DNA from: Pseudarthrobacter sulfonivorans
GTDB lineage: Bacteria; Actinomycetota; Actinomycetes; Actinomycetales; Micrococcaceae
DNA length: 64,000 nt
Reading direction: 5' to 3'
Assembly: GCF_014712225.1 (NCBI RefSeq)
Contig: NZ_JACXBW010000005.1
Location: 124,001 to 188,000, forward strand
The notes under the pieces are model-generated. The model was given only the letters and a program-made list of their open reading frames with translations, was not told where the DNA came from and did no database searches. Every line of letters starts with the position of its first letter. Position 1 is the first letter of the stretch. Below, piece by piece: positions 28,641 through 36,546 of this stretch. A program made the translations under genes and the position numbers.

Positions 28641-31600
28641 AGCGAAGGCTCCCCTCCGGGTACGGCACTCTGTCACTGCCCGGGACACCCGTCAGTGACG
28701 CCGCGGACAGGTCCAGAACGGTGTCAGCCGGGTGGATATCGGCCGGGTTGTGGGTCACCATGACCACGGTGCGGTCCTTGAGGCCGGCGCGGAGGTCGGC
28801 CAGCATTTCCCGTCCCGCTTCCGCGTCCAGATGGGCGGTGGGCTCGTCCAGCAGAATCACTTCGGCGCCCGTCAGGATGGTCCGGGCCACGGCGAGCCGT
28901 TGCCGTTCGCCGCCGCTCAGGAACGAGCCGCCCGGGCCGATCCTGGTGTCCAGCCCATCAGGCAGGCGCGACACCAGGGCATTAAGGCCGACGGCGGTTA
29001 GCGCCGCGGCAAGCTCCGGGTCTCGTGCGGCGGAAGAGGCTCTGCCGTGGTCCGGCGAATCGACGGGTGCGGCGGCGGGTGCGGGTGCGGCGGGTGCCGG
29101 AGCCTGCAGTCCCAGCAGCAGGTTGCCGCGCAGGGTCGAATCGAACAGGTGCGCCTCCTGCGGGCACCAGGCTGCCGTCCCGGTCACCGCGGCCCTGCCG
29201 GCCGCAGCCGGGAGGAAGCCCAGGAGTACCGCGAGGAGGGTGGACTTGCCGGCGCCGGAAGGCCCGGTGACGGCCAGCCAGCGGCCCGGCCCGGCTGTTG
29301 CCGACACCCCTGAGAACACTGTTCCGCCGCCAGGCCAGGCGGCCGCAAGATTGGACAGTTCCACCCCGGGGGCGGCACCGGGGCGGGCCGGGACCTCGTG
29401 CAGCCCGTCGCCTTCTGCGGAGTCCGATTCGGTGGCGTGAAGCACGCCGGACTCCGCAACCCGCCGCATGACTGCACGCAGGGCAGGGTACTGGCGGACC
29501 GCCGTCGTCATGGCTGCATACGGTTCCACCAGCGCCAGCTGCAGGAGCACTATCACCGCGGCCGTGGCGGGTTCCATGGCGCCGGAAATGACCTGGGGGG
29601 CGGTCAGCACGGCCGCGGCCAGTGCCGCCGTTCCGCAGGCAGCCACCGTGATGGCCTGGCCGAGGCCTTCCGCCCAGGCGGATCGCTGGGATGCTTTGGT
29701 TGCCGTGCGGTCCTCGGACCGAAGCGCGTCCAGGACTGCTGCCGCGATGCCGTTGGCGTGCAGTTCAGCCCGGGCGTCCAGGGCCGCGGACGTTCGCCGC
29801 AGGACTCCGGCGCGCAGCCGCTGTTCTGCGGTGGCCGACTGCCGGTCACCCCGGAGGGCGGCTGCCGGCGCCACGATCAGGCTCAGGGCAGCCGCAATGG
29901 CTACTGCGGGCAGTGCCTCCGGGGCCACCAGGGTGGTGGCCAGCAGTGCCGAACCGCCCACCGCAAGGGCGGTCACGGGTGGCAGGACAACGCGCGGCAG
30001 CAGGTCCCGGATGGTATCGACGTCGTCAATCACCGTCCCCAGGACGTTGCCGCCCTGCAGGAGCCGCCGCAGGGACAAGGCCTTGCGGCTCAGCGATTCC
30101 CAGAGCCGGCCGCGGAGCCGGGTGAGGGCACCGAAGACCGCGTCGTGCAGCAGGAGCCGTTCCCAGTAGCGGAGGACGGCCCGTCCGATCCCGAAGAACC
30201 GGACGCCGACGATGGCGGTCAGCAGGTAGAGGATGGGCGGCTGCTCGCTCGCCCTGATGATGAGCCAGCCGGACAGTCCGGACAGCGCCACGGCGAAGAC
30301 CGCGGCGAAGGTCCCCACCACGGCTGCGCCCGAGAACCGGCCGGCCACGGGCGCCAGGAGGCTGCCCAGCAGCCGCGTCGTGCGGGCAGCCTTGCCATTC
30401 CCCGCCGCGGGCAGGGGCGAGCCCGGGCCGGCGGTTCCGGGAGCCGGCTCATCCTCACCGCTGCCTGTTGCGGTGCCCGGGCCTGCGGGATGCTCCGCCG
30501 CGTCCGGCATCGACGCGGCCTCTGACCGTGCAGTGATTCCGCGGACCGAGACGGGCACCAGGTGGTCGGCCAGTTCGCGGGTCTGCTGGTCGTGGGCCAC
30601 CAGGATGACCGTGACCTGTCCGCGGAGTGCGCGGATGGCCTCCTGCACCAGCCCTGCCGAAGCCGCGTCCAGGTGGGCTGTCGGCTCGTCAAGCAGGAGC
30701 ACGGTGGCGCCGGCCCGGATGCGGGCCAGGCCGCGGGCCAACGCGACACGCCGCAACTCCCCCGGGCTCAGCTCGGCCGGATGGTGGCCGGCAAGGTGAC
30801 CGGCGGCAGCCGCGGCCAGGCACTCCCGGGCCGTCTCGTGCGACTCTTCCGCAGATCCATGGTTGACGTAGAGCGTGACCTCCTCGAGGACCGAGTCCGC
30901 CACCATGACCGGCTGCTGCGGAACCCAGGCGATGGCGCTGCGGTCAAGGCCGGAAAACTGCCCGGACACCTGGGTTCCGCCGCCGTCCCCCACCGTCCCG
31001 GCCAGCACGCCGAGCACCGTGCTTTTGCCCGCGCCGCTGGGGCCGTCGAGGGCGGTGATCCGGCCCCGCGGGGCGGTGAAGGTGAGAGGCCCGACGGCGG
31101 CTCCCGCCCTGCCCGCATAGGTGACCGTGAGATCGGTGACCGTCACTCCCCCCGGGTCGGGCGCGGAAAGCCGGCCGCCGCCGTCGTCCGCGGGAAGGAC
31201 CGGCACTCCGCGGGTGGCGGCGTCGGTGGCGGCGTCGGTGGCGGCGTCGGCGCTGCCCCCGGTGGGCAGCGGCCGCGGCTCGGGTGCATCGGTGACCGTC
31301 CGGGTGGCGGCGAGCGCTGCCCGGCCGTCATCGCTGGCGTGGTGTGCAGTGCCCAGTTCGCGAAGCGGCAGGTAGCAGTCCGGTGCCAGGATGAGGGCCA
31401 GGAGGCCCGCTTCGAGTGCCATGTCGCCGTGCACCAGGCGGACACCGATGAAGACGGCCACCACCGCCACCGAAATCGTGGCTATGAGTTCCAGTGCCAG
31501 GGCGGAGAGGAAGGCGGTGCGCAGCGTCCCCATCGTCCTGGTCCGGTACTCGTCGGAGATCTCCTCCAGTGCCTTGCGCTGCGCGGTGGCACGGCCCAGG

Positions 31601-32211
31601 CCGACCAGGACGGGCAGCCCCTTGGCCAGCTCCAGCATGTGGGCGGACAGCCGGGTGAGGGTTTCCTGCGCCTCGCGGACGTGGTCCTCGGTGTACCTGC
31701 CGATCAGCACCATAAACAGCGGGACCAGCGGAACCGTCAGGACAACCACAACGGCGCTGACCCAGTCCGCGAAGAGGATGCGTGCGCCCAGGAGCAGCGG
31801 GATCGTGGCGCAGTTCACCAGTGCGGGCAGGAACTGGGTGTAGTAGCTGTCCAGCGCGTCCAGGCCGCGCGTCGCCAGGACGGCAAGGCCGCCATCGGCC
31901 GGACCCGTGCTGCGTGCACCGTTCCGGAGGGCGCGGGCCAGCAGTTCCTGCCTCAGTTCCTCCTTGATGCCCAGGGCAGCCCGGCGGGCGGCGATGCCCT
32001 GCGCCCACACGGTGATTGACCTCAGGACCACCCCTGCCAGGCCCCAGGGCAGCTGGTCCTGCCAGGAACCATTGCCGGTGGCCAGCCCGGCGAGCATGGC
32101 TGCCACGGCTTGCCCCATGAGGACCAGCGCGAGCGCTTTCAGCGCTGCCAGCAGGCCAAGCCAGTAGACGGCGGAACGGGTGGCCGGTCCGGCCGGAAAG
32201 TCTGGGCGCAC
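28639..32211 (-). CDS. cydDC: Fused CydD-CydC heterodimeric ABC exporter
   Basis: A 1190-aa single-chain transporter with two TMD-NBD modules. Module 1 (residues 1 to about 570) is CydD-like: Walker A GPSGAGKSTVLG near 390, signature LSPGELRRVALA, Walker B VLLLDEPTAHLD. Module 2 is CydC-like: TMD from about 615 (FSGAAVVGTFAAVFAVALSGLSGWLIIRASEQPPILYL), Walker A GPSGAGKSTLLA near 985, LSGGERQRLAVAR and VILLDEPTAHLDAE. CydDC exports thiols or handles heme needed for cytochrome bd assembly. The GTG start follows AGGAC, 5 bases after cydB. Most bacteria encode two separate genes. The inter-module linker contains a DAAT tandem repeat. Confidence 0.95.
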   Translation of the reverse strand: MRPDFPAGPATRSAVYWLGLLAALKALALVLMGQAVAAMLAGLATGNGSWQDQLPWGLAGVVLRSITVWAQGIAARRAALGIKEELRQELLARALRNGARSTGPADGGLAVLATRGLDALDSYYTQFLPALVNCATIPLLLGARILFADWVSAVVVVLTVPLVPLFMVLIGRYTEDHVREAQETLTRLSAHMLELAKGLPVLVGLGRATAQRKALEEISDEYRTRTMGTLRTAFLSALALELIATISVAVVAVFIGVRLVHGDMALEAGLLALILAPDCYLPLRELGTAHHASDDGRAALAATRTVTDAPEPRPLPTGGSADAATDAATDAATRGVPVLPADDGGGRLSAPDPGGVTVTDLTVTYAGRAGAAVGPLTFTAPRGRITALDGPSGAGKSTVLGVLAGTVGDGGGTQVSGQFSGLDRSAIAWVPQQPVMVADSVLEEVTLYVNHGSAEESHETARECLAAAAAGHLAGHHPAELSPGELRRVALARGLARIRAGATVLLLDEPTAHLDAASAGLVQEAIRALRGQVTVILVAHDQQTRELADHLVPVSVRGITARSEAASMPDAAEHPAGPGTATGSGEDEPAPGTAGPGSPLPAAGNGKAARTTRLLGSLLAPVAGRFSGAAVVGTFAAVFAVALSGLSGWLIIRASEQPPILYLLTAIVGVRFFGIGRAVLRYWERLLLHDAVFGALTRLRGRLWESLSRKALSLRRLLQGGNVLGTVIDDVDTIRDLLPRVVLPPVTALAVGGSALLATTLVAPEALPAVAIAAALSLIVAPAAALRGDRQSATAEQRLRAGVLRRTSAALDARAELHANGIAAAVLDALRSEDRTATKASQRSAWAEGLGQAITVAACGTAALAAAVLTAPQVISGAMEPATAAVIVLLQLALVEPYAAMTTAVRQYPALRAVMRRVAESGVLHATESDSAEGDGLHEVPARPGAAPGVELSNLAAAWPGGGTVFSGVSATAGPGRWLAVTGPSGAGKSTLLAVLLGFLPAAAGRAAVTGTAAWCPQEAHLFDSTLRGNLLLGLQAPAPAAPAPAAAPVDSPDHGRASSAARDPELAAALTAVGLNALVSRLPDGLDTRIGPGGSFLSGGERQRLAVARTILTGAEVILLDEPTAHLDAEAGREMLADLRAGLKDRTVVMVTHNPADIHPADTVLDLSAASLTGVPGSDRVPYPEGSLR
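31213..31248 (+). repeat. Three tandem 12-bp repeats inside cydDC
   Basis: GGTGGCGGCGTC is repeated three times without error. On the coding (minus) strand it encodes DAAT x3 in the low-complexity linker just before the first nucleotide-binding domain of CydDC. Being in frame, changes in copy number would only lengthen or shorten the linker. Confidence 0.85.
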
Positions 32212-32216
32212 GCGGG

Positions 32217-33266
32217 TCAGTCCTTAGTGGTGAATGCCCTGACGGCCACTGCCGGCAGGAAACTGTGGGCCGCCGGGATGTGGGCGGCGCTGACCCTGCG
32301 GCGGAACACCCAGTAGGTCCACGCCTGGTAGACGATCACCAGGGGCAGGCCCACCGCTGCAACCACGCTCATGAGGCCGAGGGTGTAGTCGGAGGAGGAA
32401 GCGTTGGCGATGGTCAGGTCAAACGCCGGGTCGAGGGTCGATGGCAGCACCACCGGGAACACTGCGCCAAAGATGGATGCACTGCCCAGGAGCAGGAAGG
32501 CGCCCATCGCGATGAACGCGTGGCCTTCGGCTCCGCGCCGTGACTGGAACCATGCCGCGACGGCTGCCACTACGGCCAGGACCACCGCTGCCCAGGTCCA
32601 CGGCTTTCCTTCCAGGAACTGGATGGCCAGTGCCCAGGCCGCCAGCGGAAGCAGCAGGACCGGCAGCAGCCGGACAAACCAGGCGCGCGCACGGTGCCGC
32701 ACGTCGCCGTCGGTCTTCAGTGCAAGGAACGCCAGGGCGTGGAGCAGGGAGAATCCCACCACGGCCAGCCCGCCCAGGACGGCGTAGCCGCTGAACCAGG
32801 CCATGGCACCGCCTTCGCGGTCACCGTTCGCGTTAAGTGGCATTCCGGTGGTGGTCAGCGCCAGGGCAGCGCCGACGCCGAACGCGGCGAGGAAGGAGCC
32901 CAGGGCAATGGCCCAGTCCCAGCGTGCACGCCAGCTGTCGTTGTCCACTTTGCCGCGGTATTCGAACGCCACCGCACGGAAGATCAGGGCGACGAGGACC
33001 ACCAGGAGGGGGAGGTAGAGGGCGGAGAACAGCGAGGCGTACCAGCGCGGGAACGCCGCGAAGGTGGCGGCGCCCGCCGTAATCAGCCAGACCTCGTTGC
33101 CGTCCCAGACGGGGCCGACCGTGTTCAGCAGCACCCTGCGTTCGGTGTTGTTCCGCGCGAACAGCTTCATCAGCATTCCGACGCCGAGGTCAAAGCCCTC
33201 AAGGAAGAGGTAGCCGGTCCAGAGCACCGCAATGATGATGAACCAGACTGTGGGCAGCAGTTCCAT
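32217..33266 (-). CDS. cydB: Cytochrome bd ubiquinol/menaquinol oxidase subunit II
   Basis: A 349-aa membrane protein with eight to nine helices. It opens MELLPTVWFIIIAVLWTGYLFLEGFDLGVGML, the diagnostic CydB N-terminus. GPVWDGNEVWLITAGAATFAAFPRWYASLFSALYLPLLVVL follows, with the conserved WDGNEVWL. Together with CydA it forms the high-affinity oxygen-reducing terminal oxidase in the cytoplasmic membrane. The ATG follows AGAGGA. It is 21 bases after cydA and 5 before cydDC, so it is certainly operonic. Confidence 0.97.
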   Translation of the reverse strand: MELLPTVWFIIIAVLWTGYLFLEGFDLGVGMLMKLFARNNTERRVLLNTVGPVWDGNEVWLITAGAATFAAFPRWYASLFSALYLPLLVVLVALIFRAVAFEYRGKVDNDSWRARWDWAIALGSFLAAFGVGAALALTTTGMPLNANGDREGGAMAWFSGYAVLGGLAVVGFSLLHALAFLALKTDGDVRHRARAWFVRLLPVLLLPLAAWALAIQFLEGKPWTWAAVVLAVVAAVAAWFQSRRGAEGHAFIAMGAFLLLGSASIFGAVFPVVLPSTLDPAFDLTIANASSSDYTLGLMSVVAAVGLPLVIVYQAWTYWVFRRRVSAAHIPAAHSFLPAVAVRAFTTKD

Positions 33267-33287
33267 ATCGAATATCCTCTGGTCTTC

Positions 33288-34889
33288 TTAGTAGGCGAAT
33301 GCCAGGACGTCGTCGGCAGGTTTGGCGGTGCCGGTGCCGTCGGGGCCCGGGGTGGCGTCCTCATTCTCATCCACCGGGGCATTCGCCAGTTCCGGCATGG
33401 CGGAGACCACTCCGCCGCGGATGTACGTGACCAGGAGTTTGACCTCCACAACCAGGAGGGCGCCGTAGACAGCGGAGAGGACGATGAGTGACGTCAGCAG
33501 CTCGCCGGCCGACACGCCAGGCGAGACGGCCGCCGCGGTGAACATGAACACCTGGTCAATGCCGTTCAGGTCCGGGTTGGGCGCCACGACAAACGGCTGC
33601 CGGCCCATCTCGGTGAAGATCCAGCCCGCGGCGTTGGCGCCGAACGGGGCCAGGATTCCGAAGACTGCCAGGCGCATCAGCCAGGGCGACGCGGGGACGG
33701 TGCCCTTCCTGGTCAGCCAAAGGGCGACGAGCGCGGCCAGCGCAGCGAGTCCGCCGAAGCCGATCATCATCCGGAAGCCCCAGTAAGTGACTTCCATGAC
33801 GGGGACGTACTGGATTTCCTGGCCGGCCCGCTCGCCGTAGATCGGGTTGTCCGGCAGGTGGGTTCCGTAGTCGGCCTTGTACTGGTCCAGGAGACCGTTG
33901 ACGCCCCTGACTTCGGTGGTGAAGTCGCCGTTGGCGAGGAAGGACAGGATGCCGGGGATCTCGATCACGGCAACGATGTCATCGCAGTTCTTGGAGCCGA
34001 GGTTTCCGACGCTTAGGACTGAGAAGCCGGTGCCGTCGTGGCAGGCGCCTTCGGCGGCTGCCATCTTCATGGGCTGCTGCTCAAACATCAGCTTGCCCTG
34101 CAGGTCGCCGGTGAGGGAGGTGCCGGCGAAGGAGATCATGGCGACGACGGCACCGATCCGCAGTGAGCGGATCCAGACTTTGTAGTCGGTCTTGTCGCGT
34201 CCGGGAATGGCTGCTTCCCCGGGAACCACTTTGCCGTCAGGTCCGATGGTGTCGATGCCGTCCTTGCGCCTGCGCCAGAGGTGGTACCAGGCGATGCCCA
34301 GGAGGAAGCCGCCCGCCACGGCCAGGGCCCCCATCAGGGTGTGCGGGAACGCCACCAGTGCGGTGTTGTTCGTAAAGACGGCCCAGGCGTCCGTCATGAC
34401 GGGGCGGCCGTCGATGATTTCTGCGCCGACCGGGTGCTGCATCCAGCTGTTGGCCACAATGATGAAGTAGGCGGAAAAGACCGATCCCACCACCGCTATC
34501 CACAGGCAGGCCAGGTGGATGGCCGGCTTCAGCTGCTTCCAGCCGAAGATCCACAGCCCCAGGAACGTGGACTCAACGAAGAACGCCAACAGCGATTCCA
34601 GTGCGAGCGGAGCCCCGAAGACGTCACCCACGAACCGGCTGTATTCGCTCCAGGCCATGCCGAACTGGAACTCCTGAACGATGCCGGTGGCCACGCCCAT
34701 GATGAAGTTGATCAGGAACAGCTTGCCCCAGAACTTGGTCATCCTGAGGTATTCGACCTTGCCGGTGCGATGCCAGATGGTCTGCATCACGGCCACCACC
34801 AGGCCCAGCCCGATGGTCAGGGGCACCATCATGAAGTGGTAAACGGTGGTGATGCCGAATTGCCAGCGTGCGATTTCCAGAGCTTCCAC
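33288..34889 (-). CDS. cydA: Cytochrome bd ubiquinol/menaquinol oxidase subunit I
   Basis: A 533-aa, nine-helix subunit that carries hemes b558, b595 and d and the quinol site. The distal heme ligand His is in TTVYHFMMVPLTIGLG near residue 19. The GRQP element reads EMGRQPFVVAPNPDL, with Phe where many proteins have Trp. The start is a GTG preceded by GAGGGA. A longer upstream frame (to 34994) would add residues that run through the operator region and lack membrane character, so it is rejected. It leads cydA-cydB-cydDC, and two inverted repeats lie 30-70 bases upstream of the start. Confidence 0.97.
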   Translation of the reverse strand: MEALEIARWQFGITTVYHFMMVPLTIGLGLVVAVMQTIWHRTGKVEYLRMTKFWGKLFLINFIMGVATGIVQEFQFGMAWSEYSRFVGDVFGAPLALESLLAFFVESTFLGLWIFGWKQLKPAIHLACLWIAVVGSVFSAYFIIVANSWMQHPVGAEIIDGRPVMTDAWAVFTNNTALVAFPHTLMGALAVAGGFLLGIAWYHLWRRRKDGIDTIGPDGKVVPGEAAIPGRDKTDYKVWIRSLRIGAVVAMISFAGTSLTGDLQGKLMFEQQPMKMAAAEGACHDGTGFSVLSVGNLGSKNCDDIVAVIEIPGILSFLANGDFTTEVRGVNGLLDQYKADYGTHLPDNPIYGERAGQEIQYVPVMEVTYWGFRMMIGFGGLAALAALVALWLTRKGTVPASPWLMRLAVFGILAPFGANAAGWIFTEMGRQPFVVAPNPDLNGIDQVFMFTAAAVSPGVSAGELLTSLIVLSAVYGALLVVEVKLLVTYIRGGVVSAMPELANAPVDENEDATPGPDGTGTAKPADDVLAFAY

Positions 34890-34918
34890 AGCAGTCCCTC
34901 GGGTTGGCGGTTCAACTC

Positions 34919-34935
34919 TTCTACGGTTCGTAGAA
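34919..34935. promoter_or_regulatory. BlaI-type operator 1 (TTCTAC-N5-GTAGAA)
   Basis: TTCTACGGTTCGTAGAA has 7-bp arms around a 3-base centre. It lies 30 bases upstream of the cydA start codon. The CTAC...GTAG dyad resembles the TACTACA...TGTAGTA operators of BlaI/MecI repressors. This is the site nearest cydA. Confidence 0.7.
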
Positions 34936-34942
34936 CAATGAC

Positions 34943-34959
34943 TTCTACACAGTGTAGAA
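34943..34959. promoter_or_regulatory. BlaI-type operator 2 (TTCTAC-N5-GTAGAA)
   Basis: TTCTACACAGTGTAGAA is the most symmetrical copy, with 8-bp arms around a single central base. It starts 24 bases after operator 1, a little over two helical turns. Two repressor dimers could thus bind cooperatively over the cydA promoter. Confidence 0.75.
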
Positions 34960-35032
34960 CAATCGACGGGCAGTGTTGCAACCAAGAGTTCCACCTCACC
35001 CCGGCCCTCACAAGGCCGCGCCGCGCCCAGTG

Positions 35033-35049
35033 TTCTACCGGACGTAGAA
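35033..35049. promoter_or_regulatory. BlaI-type operator 3 (TTCTAC-N5-GTAGAA)
   Basis: TTCTACCGGACGTAGAA has 6-bp arms. It is 102 bases upstream of the repressor gene and 90 bases from operator 2. This placement suits autoregulation of the repressor/protease operon. Confidence 0.7.
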
Positions 35050-35151
35050 ACTTAGCCAAAAAACAGGTAAATTTGGTTATGTATCTGTAGCGAAGAATAT
35101 GCAGGCACCGCGGCGCTCCGCCACGGATGCGGGAACAAGAAGGATGTAGCA

Positions 35152-35538
35152 ATGGCAAGTCTTGGGGAACTGGAACGGGCAGTGATGGATCTGCTCTGGG
35201 CGGGCCACGAAGCAGCCACCGCAAATACCCTGCGTGACAAACTGGCAACCAGCACGGAGGCCAAAGGGGACGCGGCCGGCCATGAGGGCAAGGAGCTTGC
35301 CGTCACCACCGTCCTGACCGTGCTGTCCCGGCTGGAGAAGAAAGGCCTTGTGGAGCGGGAACGCGGCACCAGGCCGCACCGCTACCAGGCGGTTTCCAGC
35401 CGGGAAGAACACACAGCCGAACTGATGCACGAGGTGTTGGGCTCCGCCCCTGACCGTGAAGCTGTGCTGGCGCAGTTCATCGGGTCTGTTACCGAAAGCG
35501 AAGCCGAAACACTGCGCAAACTGCTCGGCCACGTCTAG
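35152..35538 (+). CDS. BlaI/MecI/CopY-family transcriptional repressor
   Basis: A 128-aa winged-helix repressor. The DNA-binding domain occupies residues 1-85: LGELERAVMDLLWAGHEAATANTLRDKLA, a loop containing EGKELAVTTVLTVLSRLEKKGLVERERG, and the wing RPHRYQAVSSREEHTAEL. The C-terminal dimerisation helices include APDREAVLAQFIGSVTESEAETLRKLL. BlaI-type repressors bind CTAC/GTAG dyads and are inactivated by proteolysis set off by the partner M56 protease. Here the partner follows by 7 bases. Three matching dyads lie between this gene and cydA, which points to control of cytochrome bd. The start follows AAGAAGGA. Confidence 0.93.
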   Translation: MASLGELERAVMDLLWAGHEAATANTLRDKLATSTEAKGDAAGHEGKELAVTTVLTVLSRLEKKGLVERERGTRPHRYQAVSSREEHTAELMHEVLGSAPDREAVLAQFIGSVTESEAETLRKLLGHV

Positions 35539-35545
35539 CGGGCCA

Positions 35546-36532
35546 ATGTTCTGGACCTCATACCTGCTGGCGGTCCTTGCGATAGTGCTGGCGTGGCCAG
35601 TGCCTATCTTTCTTTCCCGTGCCCGGTGGCCGGCCCGGTCGCCCTTCACCGCCATGCTCCTCTGGCAGGCGATTGCGCTTGCCGGCGGGCTCTCGATGAT
35701 CGGCGCCATGCTGGTTTATGGCCTGGAACCGGTGGGCGACAACCTGATCGCCGGCCTGCGTGCCCTCGCGGGCATGGTGCTTTTTAATGCGCCCACCACG
35801 GCACTCGGCTTCTGGCATCTTTTTGCCCTCTCCGCCGCAGCGCTGCTGACCGCACACCTGGTCTTCACCCTGCTGCTCACGTACTACAAGATCGAGCGCC
35901 AGCGGCGGCGCCACCGTGAGCTGCTGGCCCTCCTGGCTTCGCCTTCCGCAGAGGGGGCGGGAACCGTGGTCATCAACCATGACTCCCCTGTGGCCTACTG
36001 CCTGCCCGGCGGGGCGCGCTCGGTCACTGTGCTCTCCGACGGCCTGATGGCAGCCCTTGAACCGGCCGAGCTGCGGGCAGTCCTGAGCCATGAGAACGCC
36101 CACCTCAACCAGCGCCACCACCTTCTCCTGTGGGCCTTCGCCGCTTGGCGCCAGGCGCTCCCCTGGCTACCCACCACCAGGCTGGCCCAGGAGTCAGTGA
36201 ACTCGCTGATCGAGATGCTGGCTGACGACGTGGCGCTGAAGACGGAGAGCCGGGCAACCCTCATCAAGGCCATCGCGATCGTGGCCAGCGGTTCGGCGGG
36301 GGGCGGGGCTTTCCGGCCGGCCGCCCAGGCAGGCCTTGCGCTCGACGGGCTGGAGGCCGCGGCGGGTGTTACAGGCTCCGACGCTGCCCGCACCACTGCC
36401 TCACGGGTCAGCCGGCTGCTCTCACCGCAGCCTGAACTCACTCCCACAGCCCGCGCCACCGTGCAGGTGGGCTGCGTCCTGCTGCTTGCCCTGCCCACGG
36501 CCCTGCTGATCGTGCCGGGCCTGCTGGGCTGA
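35546..36532 (+). CDS. M56-family (BlaR1-like) membrane metallopeptidase
   Basis: A 328-aa membrane zinc protease. There are three hydrophobic segments in the first 115 residues, the zinc motif HENAH (HExxH, residues 182-186) in LRAVLSHENAHLNQRHH, a later acidic ligand region LIEMLADDVALK, and a C-terminal helix (VQVGCVLLLALPTALLIVPGLL). It lacks the extracellular penicillin-binding domain of true BlaR1, so the inducing signal is probably not a beta-lactam. The expected role is cleavage or destabilisation of the adjacent repressor. The ATG is 7 bases after the repressor stop, and an upstream extension in frame is rejected because it overlaps that gene. Confidence 0.92.
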   Translation: MFWTSYLLAVLAIVLAWPVPIFLSRARWPARSPFTAMLLWQAIALAGGLSMIGAMLVYGLEPVGDNLIAGLRALAGMVLFNAPTTALGFWHLFALSAAALLTAHLVFTLLLTYYKIERQRRRHRELLALLASPSAEGAGTVVINHDSPVAYCLPGGARSVTVLSDGLMAALEPAELRAVLSHENAHLNQRHHLLLWAFAAWRQALPWLPTTRLAQESVNSLIEMLADDVALKTESRATLIKAIAIVASGSAGGGAFRPAAQAGLALDGLEAAAGVTGSDAARTTASRVSRLLSPQPELTPTARATVQVGCVLLLALPTALLIVPGLLG

Positions 36533-36546
36533 GCGCGCCGGACTGG

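Noticed and set aside
30562..32019. About 485-codon frame opposite cydDC
   Set aside because: Antisense shadow; the minus-strand product has both ABC modules intact.
33288..34994. A longer CydA start at 34994
   Set aside because: The extra N-terminal residues read through the operator repeats and have a Cys/Arg-rich non-membrane composition; GTG at 34889 has a ribosome-binding site and matches the family N-terminus.
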